Part shown: piece after piece, positions 25,784 to 33,918 of the stretch
Position numbering within the stretch: position 1 is the stretch's first letter
Layout of the letters: each line of letters starts with the position of its first letter
Source: an uncultured Schlesneria sp.
GTDB taxonomy: Bacteria > Planctomycetota > Planctomycetia > Planctomycetales > Planctomycetaceae
Reading direction: 5' to 3'
Length of the DNA stretch: 64,000 nucleotides
Assembly (NCBI GenBank): GCA_903834925.1
Contig: CAILLA010000132.1
Location: forward strand, 19,332 to 83,331
Program-made: the position numbers and the translations under genes
Notes under the pieces: model-generated
Told to the model about the DNA's origin: nothing
Databases searched by the model: none
The model's input: only the letters and a program-made list of their open reading frames with translations

Positions 25784-27667
25784 GTGAAAAACCAAACCAT
25801 AAAGCTTTTGTTTCGCCACCAGGCCATTCTGGCCGTTGTGGCGATATTGGTCTTCTTCACCAATCTCGGCAGCTATGCACTTTTCAACGACGACGAAACC
25901 AAGAACGCGACGTGCGGTGCCGAGATGTTCCGTCGCGCTGACTGGATTGTCCCTACGTTTAACGAAACATTGCGAACCGATAAACCGATTTTGACCTATT
26001 GGTTCATGTTGACTTCGTTCAGCCTGTTTGGCATTTCTGAGTTTTCCGCCCGACTGGCTTCATCCCTGCTCGCGGTGGGGACAACGCTTTTAACGTATCA
26101 CCTGGGTCGAAAACTTTATTCCGCCGAAATCGGGTTTTTGGCAGGGCTGATTCTGTCGACGTGCCTCTTATTCTCGGCTGTCGGACGGGCGGTAACTCCC
26201 GATTCGTCGCTCGTGTTTTTCGTCACACTCAGCTTTGCGAGTTATGTGTGGGTCGTTGCGAGACGACGAGGCGGCAATTTCAGTGAAGGTGATTTTTTGC
26301 CGGTAGAGACCACGTCAACGGAACCTACAGTCGCAGAAGCAGTCACTGACAACACGAATCTGGATGCAGCCAATGATGACGGTGTAAAATCATTGCCGCT
26401 CCCTTCAGACGTGCTTGTTCCAGCCAGCTGGAAATTCGCCGCACCGACATTTGCCGCCATGGGACTGGCCGTCCTGGCAAAAGGGCCGGTAGGACTGATC
26501 CTCCCCTGCTTCATCATCCTGCTGTTTTTATTGATTACACGACGAGAGCGGGATCTGGAAAGGGAAACAATCAAGTCCACAGAAGGTCGCTGGTGGCGAC
26601 GATGGTTCTTGACGGTCGCTCAAGTTTTTCGCCCGCGACCGATTATTGAAGCGGTTCAAGGAATGCAATTACTAATCGGTTTGGGGATCGTGGCAGCGAT
26701 CGCCCTTCCCTGGTATCTCGCTGTAGGATTCAAGACGAACGGAGAATGGTTACGCGGCTTTTTCCTTGATCACAATGTGTCACGCGCGTTATTTGCCAAA
26801 GAGAACCATACCGGGTTTCCGTTCTATCAACTCTACCAGCTGGTCGCGATTCATTTCGGCTGCTTTCCGTGGTCGGTCTTCTTGCCCGTGGCCGTTTATC
26901 AAATGTGGCAACGGTTTGAAGATCGTACACGATGGCGAGACAGCGACCGTTTGCTGGCCTGCTGGGTTGTCGTCTGGTTCATCGTCTTTTCACTGGTCAG
27001 CACCCGGTTGCCAAACTATTTACTGCCGATGTACCCAGCCGTCGCATTGATTCTGGCTCGTTATTTCTACGACTGGCAACGAGAAGAAGTGGACATCGGC
27101 GTCTACTCGTTCAATCTCTGTCTCCGGGCATTATGGATCGCCGGCACATTCATGGTTATTGGCATCACAATCACGGCGTTCCTCTTGTTTGTAAACGACC
27201 AATGGTTCGGACTGATCGGTTTGATACCGATCGCCGGTGCTTTTGTTGCCGCCAAATTTCTTGATCAGGAAAAACGAACTCGCGTCCTACAGACACTGCT
27301 GGTCACGGCAACTTTACTTGCGTTAATGATTGTCGGAATCGCTCCCGCTCGGATCAAAAGCTACCAGGACTCGCCGCAATTCATCGCCGAAGCGAAACGA
27401 TTTTCAAATGGGGAAGATTTTGTGATCGGGACGTACGGTTACTTTAAACCTTCCGTTGTCTACTACGCAGGTAAGAAGGTGACGGTTTTACAATCCTGGC
27501 CTGAGGTATCGGACTTCCTTTCCGGCCACCCCCACGCGTTTGTCATCACTCCAGCCGTCAAACATAACGTACTGCCGCAAGAATTAAGGGGCGATATTTC
27601 CGAGCTGTCGCGGCACCGTGATTTTCTGCACCGCGACGAACTGATCCTGCTTGGAAGACAGAGATAA
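25784..27667 (+). CDS. GT39/ArnT-like membrane glycosyltransferase
   Basis: About 627 aa from GTG 25784 (TTG 25769 in the same frame is an alternative). Multi-pass membrane protein: the first segment is AILAVVAILVFFTNLG, followed by the acidic FNDDETKNA motif of GT39/GT83 glycosyltransferases in the first outer loop, which binds the polyprenyl-phosphate sugar donor. DKPILTYWFM and RLPNYLLPMYPAVALIL are further family blocks. A soluble C-terminal part (about 530-627) follows. Predicted to move a sugar from a lipid carrier to an envelope acceptor (lipid A, protein or glycan). A polar insert at residues about 165-215 has no clear counterpart in shorter members. It ends 12 bases from the convergent propeller gene. 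Confidence 0.88.
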   Translation: MKNQTIKLLFRHQAILAVVAILVFFTNLGSYALFNDDETKNATCGAEMFRRADWIVPTFNETLRTDKPILTYWFMLTSFSLFGISEFSARLASSLLAVGTTLLTYHLGRKLYSAEIGFLAGLILSTCLLFSAVGRAVTPDSSLVFFVTLSFASYVWVVARRRGGNFSEGDFLPVETTSTEPTVAEAVTDNTNLDAANDDGVKSLPLPSDVLVPASWKFAAPTFAAMGLAVLAKGPVGLILPCFIILLFLLITRRERDLERETIKSTEGRWWRRWFLTVAQVFRPRPIIEAVQGMQLLIGLGIVAAIALPWYLAVGFKTNGEWLRGFFLDHNVSRALFAKENHTGFPFYQLYQLVAIHFGCFPWSVFLPVAVYQMWQRFEDRTRWRDSDRLLACWVVVWFIVFSLVSTRLPNYLLPMYPAVALILARYFYDWQREEVDIGVYSFNLCLRALWIAGTFMVIGITITAFLLFVNDQWFGLIGLIPIAGAFVAAKFLDQEKRTRVLQTLLVTATLLALMIVGIAPARIKSYQDSPQFIAEAKRFSNGEDFVIGTYGYFKPSVVYYAGKKVTVLQSWPEVSDFLSGHPHAFVITPAVKHNVLPQELRGDISELSRHRDFLHRDELILLGRQR

Positions 27668-27679
27668 CGTCGGAATGGA

Positions 27680-28579
27680 TTAACGCAACGGACGACCTTC
27701 AACCGGCTTTCCGTTCGTATCAAGAATCTGAAAGCAGTGAATTCCTGCGCCGCGCTGGTCGGTATAGGTCCAGACGATTTTTTTATCTCGCGTCACTTCA
27801 AACAACTTCGTCTGGCCCGGCTTGGCGTGGTAGGCGGTGATGACGGTATTCCCATTCGGCAAACGCTGAGCACCACAGGCGTCGTCGAAAGGCTTCGAGG
27901 GAAAATCTTCATTCGAGACTTGCCAGACAGTCTTTCCATCCTTATCGACTTCAATCGTCAGATTGCCGATCGTGCAGTTGATCAACGTATTGCCGTTTTC
28001 TAGGCGAATCGCTGTAAACGGCCAGTTGGGCGTGGCCACTTCCCAGACAATCTTACCATCGGGCTGGTATTCGCGAACGACTTTATCGAGCAATTGTGGG
28101 ACCAGGTAGTTTCCATTAGACAGTTTTCGAGCCATGCGGGATTGCAGGTGATGATCTTTGATTTGAGCCTGAATCGGAACCTCGACAGCGATCTTTCCTT
28201 CACGAGTCACTTCCAATAACCGAGGTTTGTCTCCCGCTTCGGTCAGCAGGATGTTTCCGTTTTCCAATGCCTGCACGGTGTTGACTTCGGACTGAGTCCC
28301 CTTGAACTCAAACACCGTTTTCCCCTCGCGAGTCACTTCGACGACGGATCCGCCATCGTTCGACCTGGAAACCGCGAGCAGCAGATTTCCATTAGGTAAC
28401 ACCCATCCGTCACGAGTCGACTTGGGAAACGACCAGAGGACTTTTCCATCCCCATCCTGTAGATAGGTTTCACCGCCGGTGGTCAGGAAGGCGTGGGTAA
28501 TCTTCGCGTTGTCATCGGCATAAGTCGCAGAAAACGCAAAGCCGATAGCCATGACCAGAACAGAGATACGAATCTTCAT
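27680..28579 (-). CDS. Secreted beta-propeller protein (arylsulfotransferase-like fold)
   Basis: 299 aa with a signal peptide (MKIRISVLVMAIGFAFSATYA). The mature protein consists of repeating strands of the form VxEVTREGKxVxEF...ALENGNILLT, with NGN turns in each blade (LPNGNLLLA, LSNGNYLVP, LENGNTLIN, LPNGNTVIT), giving about six blades. This pattern is seen in arylsulfotransferase-like and PQQ-like propellers of planctomycetes. The catalytic histidines of true arylsulfotransferases were not recognised, so the function is open. Periplasmic or extracellular. Confidence 0.82.
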   Translation of the reverse strand: MKIRISVLVMAIGFAFSATYADDNAKITHAFLTTGGETYLQDGDGKVLWSFPKSTRDGWVLPNGNLLLAVSRSNDGGSVVEVTREGKTVFEFKGTQSEVNTVQALENGNILLTEAGDKPRLLEVTREGKIAVEVPIQAQIKDHHLQSRMARKLSNGNYLVPQLLDKVVREYQPDGKIVWEVATPNWPFTAIRLENGNTLINCTIGNLTIEVDKDGKTVWQVSNEDFPSKPFDDACGAQRLPNGNTVITAYHAKPGQTKLFEVTRDKKIVWTYTDQRGAGIHCFQILDTNGKPVEGRPLR

Positions 28580-28688
28580 CGAAGCGACCTTTGAGCGAGA
28601 AGTGGAATAAGAATTACGTCGAAGCCTGACGATTTGGCCACAGGTTCGTCAAGCGATGAAGGCTTGCTCCCGTAGATCGTAGAGTCTT

Positions 28689-28789
28689 GTGCCACTGCTT
28701 CGGAGTCTTCGGAGAAGCAGTGGCTTCTTCTCCGAAGTTGATGAAATACAAAGAGCACTGCTTGATCGAAGGCGATCAAGCAGTGGCAC
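28689..28789. repeat. Double-hairpin GTGCCACTG repeat, copy 3
   Basis: Same ends as the copies near 5.4 kb. The first hairpin is CCACTGCTTCGGAG...GAAGCAGTGG, the second CACTGCTTGATCG...CGATCAAGCAGTG. It sits in the space between two divergent genes. Confidence 0.8.
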
Positions 28790-28896
28790 AAACCATCGTT
28801 GATCCGACAAAGCGTTCGCTTGCTGTTCGAGGCATGGCGTCTTATTCTCGATCGCGATTAACGCCGGTCAAACCATTGTTGCTCTGGAGACTCGCC

Positions 28897-29223
28897 ATGT
28901 CCTTGATGCCGCTACTTGCCCAAATGCCAATGTTCCAAATGCAGCCGGAACACGTGATCGCTTATATCTCGTTCACTCTGTTTTTTCTGTTTATGGTCTG
29001 GCTGGTCGATACCGGCCGACCCGACGGACGAACTTATGTGTTGTGGGGCATTCTGCTAATGATGCTTTCCTGCGGTTACGGATTAATTGGGATTCCTACG
29101 TCAGCAATCGCAACCGCTGCGTTGCAGAAGATCAGTTTTCTACTGGTGCTGGGTGGTATCGCAGTCAGCCTGCTGTCCGCACCGGCGACGGACTCATCGA
29201 AGAAGGAGGCTGATCATGTCTAA
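28897..29223 (+). CDS. Small membrane protein, three predicted segments
   Basis: 108 aa from ATG 28897, with GGAG seven bases upstream. Hydrophobic stretches at about 21-37, 47-63 and 72-92 imply three membrane passes, and the tail is charged (SSKKEADHV). The frame is open further upstream, but only across the repeat. No family recognised. First gene of a tight three-gene run of membrane proteins; the next gene overlaps it by eight bases. Confidence 0.65.
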   Translation: MSLMPLLAQMPMFQMQPEHVIAYISFTLFFLFMVWLVDTGRPDGRTYVLWGILLMMLSCGYGLIGIPTSAIATAALQKISFLLVLGGIAVSLLSAPATDSSKKEADHV

Positions 29224-29428
29224 TAACACCCGAAACATCGTGATCCTGGCCCTGACTTTTCTTGCCTACTTCGTGGCGTTCCCGTCCGATGCCGAAGCGA
29301 TCCTGGGAATTTCAACTGCGATTTCCCCGTGGCTTTATGGTGTTATCGCGGCAGGACTGATTGCCTGGAGTATCGTCAAAGTCTGGGGACCTCGACCAAT
29401 CACCAAACATTCTGAAACCACGACTTGA
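29216..29428 (+). CDS. Small membrane protein, two predicted segments
   Basis: 70 aa from ATG 29216, behind a perfect AAGGAGG ribosome site located inside the end of the previous gene, so the two are translationally linked. Two hydrophobic helices (about 8-24 and 39-55) are separated by a short loop with PSDAEAILG. Charged tail. Unknown function. Confidence 0.65.
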   Translation: MSNNTRNIVILALTFLAYFVAFPSDAEAILGISTAISPWLYGVIAAGLIAWSIVKVWGPRPITKHSETTT

Positions 29429-29449
29429 TACAAGTGGACGCGGATTTCG

Positions 29450-30070
29450 ATGGATTATTTAATTGCTGACATTGTCTGGCGACCCTTGATCGGTGCTCGC
29501 TGGATCTGGGTGATCTCTGCAGCCCACTTATTTGCATGCTGGCTTTGCTTCCAGGCGGGACGTCAGAAACGACTCAACCCGGACGGCAAACCCGATTCAT
29601 TCGCCCCAACGTTCTGGAACTTGCTTGGGGTTTTCATGTTCGTTTTGTTCTTGAACAAGTTTCTCGACCTGCAATCGCTGATCACGATTTCGATGCGCAA
29701 TTATGCAAAAACCGGCGGATGGTTATCCGACCGAAGAACGTTTCAGGTCGCGTTCGTGGCCGCGTCAGCCGCGATAGGAGGGATCTGTCTTGCCGTCTGT
29801 GTCTTCGTTCTGCGCCGTCGCTGGCGGCAGTGTGGACTTGCCTGCTCCGCTGCCGTTTTTCTTCTAACTCTTATTACTATTCGCACAGCATCGTACAACC
29901 CGATCGATACGCTACTTTATCATTTGCCACTTATTGGCAATCGAACGAACGCGGGACTTGAACTGGCGGGTGCCCTCCTGGTCTGTCTCGGTGCATGGCA
30001 GGCTTCGCCTCGTCAGCGCGTAACGGATAGCAATTTAAACCTGTCGTCAAACCAGAATACCCCGACATGA
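29450..30070 (+). CDS. Membrane protein of unknown function
   Basis: 206 aa from ATG 29450, 21 bases after the previous stop. About five hydrophobic segments are visible (WIWVISAAHLFACWL, LLGVFMFVLFLNKF, VAFVAASAAIGGICLAV, LACSAAVFLLTLI and a last one at GLELAGALLVCLGAW). FLNKFLDLQ lies at a membrane edge. No known family recognised. Co-directional with the two small membrane proteins before it, probably one operon, and followed by the PEP-CTERM gene. Confidence 0.7.
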   Translation: MDYLIADIVWRPLIGARWIWVISAAHLFACWLCFQAGRQKRLNPDGKPDSFAPTFWNLLGVFMFVLFLNKFLDLQSLITISMRNYAKTGGWLSDRRTFQVAFVAASAAIGGICLAVCVFVLRRRWRQCGLACSAAVFLLTLITIRTASYNPIDTLLYHLPLIGNRTNAGLELAGALLVCLGAWQASPRQRVTDSNLNLSSNQNTPT

Positions 30071-30211
30071 CAGAAGTTGCTTTACTTTCGACGAATGAAC
30101 GCCTAGCCTTCTTCCGATGAATACGTGCCGCGAAGCGAGGGAAATGTCCTTACGTTAATCTAAAAACGCCGCACAGTTTTGGGAGATGTTTCAATTAATA
30201 AGGAAAACTTA

Positions 30212-30857
30212 ATGCGGCGACTTATTAGTCAATTGCTATTAACCTGTGCTGTCGTCGTCGCTACGACGTTGTTGGAGGGTACAACTAACGCAAGCCTTAT
30301 CGCTGTGACGCCGTCGCAATTTTCAGGTACATCTGCGTCATTTACCGGCGACGCGTTGGGTGGAAGTCCACCCCCCCTACGGATTCTCCAATAATGCTTC
30401 TGATGTCGGGTGGATCTGGTACAACGGCGACAATTTCACAGTCGATTTTCTGACTGCTGAGGCCGTCGACACCTTCCGTGTCTGGAGCGTTTACGCGGGC
30501 GGCGAACGGGGTGCGACCTGGGAAATACTTTCCTCCGATAACGGCACGACGTTCACTCATGAAACGAACTTTACTTACGACACAAGCGTTGGTGGCGGAG
30601 TCAACGACGATAATTCGACGAGAAGTGACTACGCGGGATGGTATTCCGTCAGCTTCAATGTTGTTGGGAATGCACATCGCTACTGGCAGGTCCTTGATGC
30701 CGGTGCCCTGGTCAATCACTCCCCTCGATCGGCGGAAGTGCAATTCTTCAGCCAGACGGCGACCGTACCCGAACCCTCGTCGTTCGCCCTGTTGAGTCTT
30801 GGTGGAATCGGTTTGGCGATCGGTGCCTCCCGACGACGGACGCGAGCAAGCGCTTAG
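30212..30857 (+). CDS. PEP-CTERM sorted surface protein, frameshifted at a C tract
   Basis: The ATG at 30212, after TAAGGAAA, opens a signal peptide (MRRLISQLLLTCAVVVATTL) that stays open to 30394. The rest of the protein lies in another frame, which ends with an unmistakable PEP-CTERM signal: VPEPSS, a hydrophobic helix ALLSLGGIGLAIGA and an RRR tail. The two frames join at a run of seven C (30371-30377). With one C fewer the gene would read through as about 214 aa. Such proteins are cut and sorted by exosortase, which is not encoded in this window. The middle (NVVGNAHRYWQVLD) resembles beta-sandwich domains. The tract may be a sequencing error, a loss of function or a phase-variable switch. 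Confidence 0.7.
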
Positions 30858-30890
30858 CCACTTGAGCAGATCGATCAATTGAGCATTGAA

Positions 30891-30920
30891 ACAGGCGACT
30901 GGAAACGGTCGCCTGTTTTG
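30891..30920 (+). terminator. Intrinsic terminator after the PEP-CTERM gene
   Basis: Perfect nine-base stem ACAGGCGAC/GTCGCCTGT with an eight-base loop, followed by TTTGTT on the plus strand, 33 bases after the stop codon. Confidence 0.85.
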
Positions 30921-31062
30921 TTCTATGGGCTGGCAGGAAAATCGAAAACGATTTCCCGGGGCGGTGCTCGAAGGCGAGCTTGCCGCTGGACTGACATCGG
31001 GTCGGCTCTCTGTGGGCCTTAAACGCCAGGAGCGGTTTCAACCCACACAACCCCACCAAAAG

Positions 31063-31099
31063 CAAAAAAGCCTTGCCCACAGTGATTGTGAACAAGGCT
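31063..31099 (-). terminator. Intrinsic terminator after tRNA-Asp
   Basis: On the minus strand AGCCTTG pairs with CAAGGCT, with an extra inner CACAATCACTGTG stem, and is followed by a T-run (31064-31069). It lies nine bases past the tRNA 3' end. Confidence 0.85.
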
Positions 31100-31107
31100 A
31101 ATTTCAG

Positions 31108-31181
<74 letters not shown>

Positions 31182-31348
31182 TCGCACTGTAGGCCACACC
31201 AACTGCCAGAGCAGAAGGGAGGGCGATTCTATCACGCCAAGTGCTGTCGTCAAGTTTCCGACCCTTCCAAAATCGACCGCAAACCGTTCTGCTATCACAA
31301 TAATTGGACTTCACCCGGTATATTCAGACTTAACTGGAAGGTTTTTGC

Positions 31349-32578
31349 ATGGATACTTTGCTCGACCGCTTTCTTCGTTACGTTCGGATCGACACTCAAG
31401 CGGACGAAACCAGCACCACTTCGCCCAGTACTGCCAAACAACTTACGCTCAGTCGCCTGTTGGCCGATGAGTGTCGTTTGATCGGGCTTTCGGACGTTAC
31501 CTGCGATGAATTCGGGATCGTGATGGCGTCGGTTCCTGCCACGGTGCCCCAGCCGGTCCCCGTGATTGCCTACGTGGCACATGTTGACACTTCTCCAGAA
31601 TATTCATCAACAAACGTTAATCCGATTGTTCACGCGAATTATCAGGGCGGCGATCTGGTATTGCCCGGTGATCCATCCAAAGTGATCCGCGTGGCGGAAA
31701 ACCCGGATCTCAACAAATGTCTCGGGAACACATTAGTCACTTCCGATGGGACGACTTTGCTTGGTGCGGACGACAAATCGGGTGTGGCGGCAATCATGTC
31801 GGCAGCGGCAGAATTGGTACGACGTGGCAAGGAACTGAAGCATGGTGTCGTCAGGCTCTGTTTCACGTGTGACGAAGAGATTGGTCGTGGAACGGATAAG
31901 CTCGATCTGTCGAAACTCGGTGCTCACGTTGCATACACGCTGGACGGGGGTGGACGGGATGAAGTCGATTCAGAAACCTTTTCTGCCGACGGGGCCAAGG
32001 TGACTGTCAAAGGGATCAATACGCATCCTTCGGTGGGGAAAGGGGCGATGGTGAATTCCATTCGAATTCTCAGCACATTCCTGTCGCGATTACCGACCGC
32101 TCGGCTGAGTCCGGAAACGACTGACGGCCGCGATGGGTTTATTCACCCGTATCACATCGAAGGGGGCGTTGCCGAAGCATCGGCCCGGTTGATTCTTCGC
32201 GATTTCGAAACGACCGAACTTGCCGCTCAATCGGCATTGCTCGAGTCCATTGCTGCCACTCTGCGGGCCGAACATCCGCGAGCCCAGATTCTCGTCGAAG
32301 TCCGCCCGCAGTATCGCAACATGCGAGAAGGTCTCGCCAAAGAGCCCCGAGCGATGACCAAAGCGGTCGATGCCTATAAATCCCTTGGCCGCGAACCGAA
32401 ATTGACAATCATTCGCGGGGGAACGGACGGTTCGCTTTTGACGGCGAAAGGCCTGCCAACCCCAAACCTGTCGACAGGTGAACACAATCCTCATTCGCCA
32501 TTGGAATGGACCAGCGTCGAAGAAATGCAGGCAGCAAGTGAAGTGCTGGTACAACTGGCGGTTGAATGGGCGAAGTAA
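31349..32578 (+). CDS. pepT: Peptidase T (tripeptide aminopeptidase)
   Basis: 409 aa, the usual PepT size. M20 metallopeptidase with the metal and catalytic sites in order: YVAHVDTSPE (H78, D80), GADDKSG (D141/D142), CDEEIGRGTDK (E176/E177), YTLDGGGRDEV and, near the end, STGEHNPHSPLEW. RGGTDGSLL is another family block. It removes the N-terminal residue from tripeptides in the cytoplasm with two zinc ions. Single gene, divergent from tRNA-Asp. Confidence 0.96.
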   Translation: MDTLLDRFLRYVRIDTQADETSTTSPSTAKQLTLSRLLADECRLIGLSDVTCDEFGIVMASVPATVPQPVPVIAYVAHVDTSPEYSSTNVNPIVHANYQGGDLVLPGDPSKVIRVAENPDLNKCLGNTLVTSDGTTLLGADDKSGVAAIMSAAAELVRRGKELKHGVVRLCFTCDEEIGRGTDKLDLSKLGAHVAYTLDGGGRDEVDSETFSADGAKVTVKGINTHPSVGKGAMVNSIRILSTFLSRLPTARLSPETTDGRDGFIHPYHIEGGVAEASARLILRDFETTELAAQSALLESIAATLRAEHPRAQILVEVRPQYRNMREGLAKEPRAMTKAVDAYKSLGREPKLTIIRGGTDGSLLTAKGLPTPNLSTGEHNPHSPLEWTSVEEMQAASEVLVQLAVEWAK

Positions 32579-32604
32579 GTGGGCGGTTTGGCGATTCGAA
32601 TGAA

Positions 32605-32690
32605 TGGGACGATTGGGACTTATTCGACCAAATCACCGGAGGAACCAAAATCCTGTCCCATAGGTCCTATACGTCCCATAAGTCCTATGA
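32605..32690. repeat. Inverted arrays of a 9-bp repeat
   Basis: Right side: four direct copies in strict nine-base steps (GTCCCATAG, GTCCTATAC, GTCCCATAA, GTCCTATGA from 32655). Left side: the reverse-oriented unit TGGGACNNN appears at 32605 and 32614 and, degenerate, at 32623. The two arrays face each other, so the transcript could fold between the pepT and sigma-factor 3' ends. Confidence 0.6.
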
Positions 32691-32715
32691 CGAACCGGCT
32701 GCTCAGGAAAACGAC

Positions 32716-33300
32716 CTACCCAAAACTGGCTGACAGGCTTTGGCGCAGCTTTTCCCGGGCGCGTGACAGCGTGGGGCCGATCGAGTTTTCTGGGATTCCA
32801 GTGTTTTCGCTGATTTCGCGGTAGGATCGGCCTTCAAGATGAAACTGCCGGATTGCAGTGGCATCCGTCTCGGAAAGGCCTTCCAGCATTCGTTCAACCA
32901 GTTCCTGATTTTCGATGCGAGTGATTTCGCTGATATCGGCTCGCGCCATTTCCAGGTTAGCGTTATGCGATTTGACGTGCCCGAACGCTTCGGCCATTCG
33001 TCGCGAGATGATTTCCCGTACAACAATCCGACGCGAAATCACCGCGAGATATGTAGCCAGAGCGCTTTCGCCTTTAAAACGTCTGAGAACCCCAAAATCG
33101 TCCGCCAGGATCGCCAGAAAGATCTCGGCACACAGATCGTCAACGTCGCTTGGCCCCAACTCGACACTTCGTGCCTCAGAAGTGTGGTTGATCACATGGA
33201 TAAACAGACCGGCAAATCGATCAACGAACTCGCGCCACGCACTGCCATCACGGCTGAGGCAGCGTTCGAGAAGATTGCGGTCACGGTCTGTCAGTGCCAC
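32716..33300 (-). CDS. RNA polymerase sigma factor, planctomycete ECF-like
   Basis: 194 aa from GTG 33300, with AGGTG five bases upstream; the open frame reaches 33417 but lacks a good site there. Region 2 covers about residues 10-90 (WREFVDRFAGLF, DVDDLCAEIFLAIL, LATYLAVISRRIV). Region 4 covers about 135-190 (GLSETDATAIRQFHLEGRSYREISENTGIPENSIGPTLSRAREKLR), a clear helix-turn-helix for -35 recognition. I recall this start (VALTDRDRNLL) from planctomycete sigma factors, but that is memory only. No anti-sigma gene is adjacent. The long spacer upstream holds a repeat element (33564-33774). Confidence 0.85.
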   Translation of the reverse strand: MALTDRDRNLLERCLSRDGSAWREFVDRFAGLFIHVINHTSEARSVELGPSDVDDLCAEIFLAILADDFGVLRRFKGESALATYLAVISRRIVVREIISRRMAEAFGHVKSHNANLEMARADISEITRIENQELVERMLEGLSETDATAIRQFHLEGRSYREISENTGIPENSIGPTLSRAREKLRQSLSASFG

Positions 33301-33563
33301 GTTGCACCTGTCGCAGGAACTGATTCCAAAGGATCCGATGACAATCTGTCTGTAATCTACACCGGCGTGAGAACACGCCGCAAGACAATTATCAAGGTAT
33401 GGGGGACACCAGTTCAAGACCCAGATGGGAATTCAGCCAATCTTAAGGGATTTAAAGACTTGATCGATGATAAACTCGAAATAAATGAAAAACCCAATCC
33501 TGGCTTCACCCACATCAATGGGAGGGCGAGGCTCCTGCCGATGATTGGTCCAATTGCTCAATA

Positions 33564-33774
33564 GACTTCTTCGGGTCCGAAACTTGACTCAATGAGTCAA
33601 GTTTCAGAATTTCCGCAAGAGTCGCCTTCTCGCTGCGCGAGTAGAAAGCCGAATTGCCATTTACCGAGTGATACATCAGCGCATTCAAGCGCCAGTCGAG
33701 GTTTGCTGCAATTCGGCTATCCTCTCGCTGAGCGAGAGGGCTACTTTGGTCTGAGGAAAAGCCTCGCGAGAGTC
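33564..33774 (-). repeat. MITE-like structured element, copy A
   Basis: Bounded by GACTTCTTCGGG on the left and AGAGTC on the right. It carries ACTTGACTCAATGAGTCAAGT next to the left end, and inner inverted arms (CTCGCTGCGCGAG... and GCAATTCGGCTAT...CTCGCTGAGCGAG). In reverse complement its two ends match the element at 62045-62294, while the inner arms differ in sequence but keep the pairing. It is the main content of 33301-33918; I see no gene there. Confidence 0.7.
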
Positions 33775-33918
33775 TCCGTTTCGAGGTGATTTGACGGAAA
33801 AAAAGAAAATCCACCAATGCCGATTCACGAAATTTGAAACTCATTGCGGACTTTTCTGCTTGGGATAGAATAGGGAAAATGACCTCCCTTTCTGTTACGA
33901 CCACAATTGAGAGTCCGA

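Noticed and set aside
32716..33417. Longer start of the sigma factor at 33417
   Set aside because: The 39 extra codons lack a ribosome site and are Cys-rich; GTG 33300 has AGGTG close by.
33515..33904. 129-codon frame over the repeat before pyrB
   Set aside because: The frame is open only because of the repeat element; a similar peptide near 62.2 kb comes from the matching DNA of the second copy, not from a gene.
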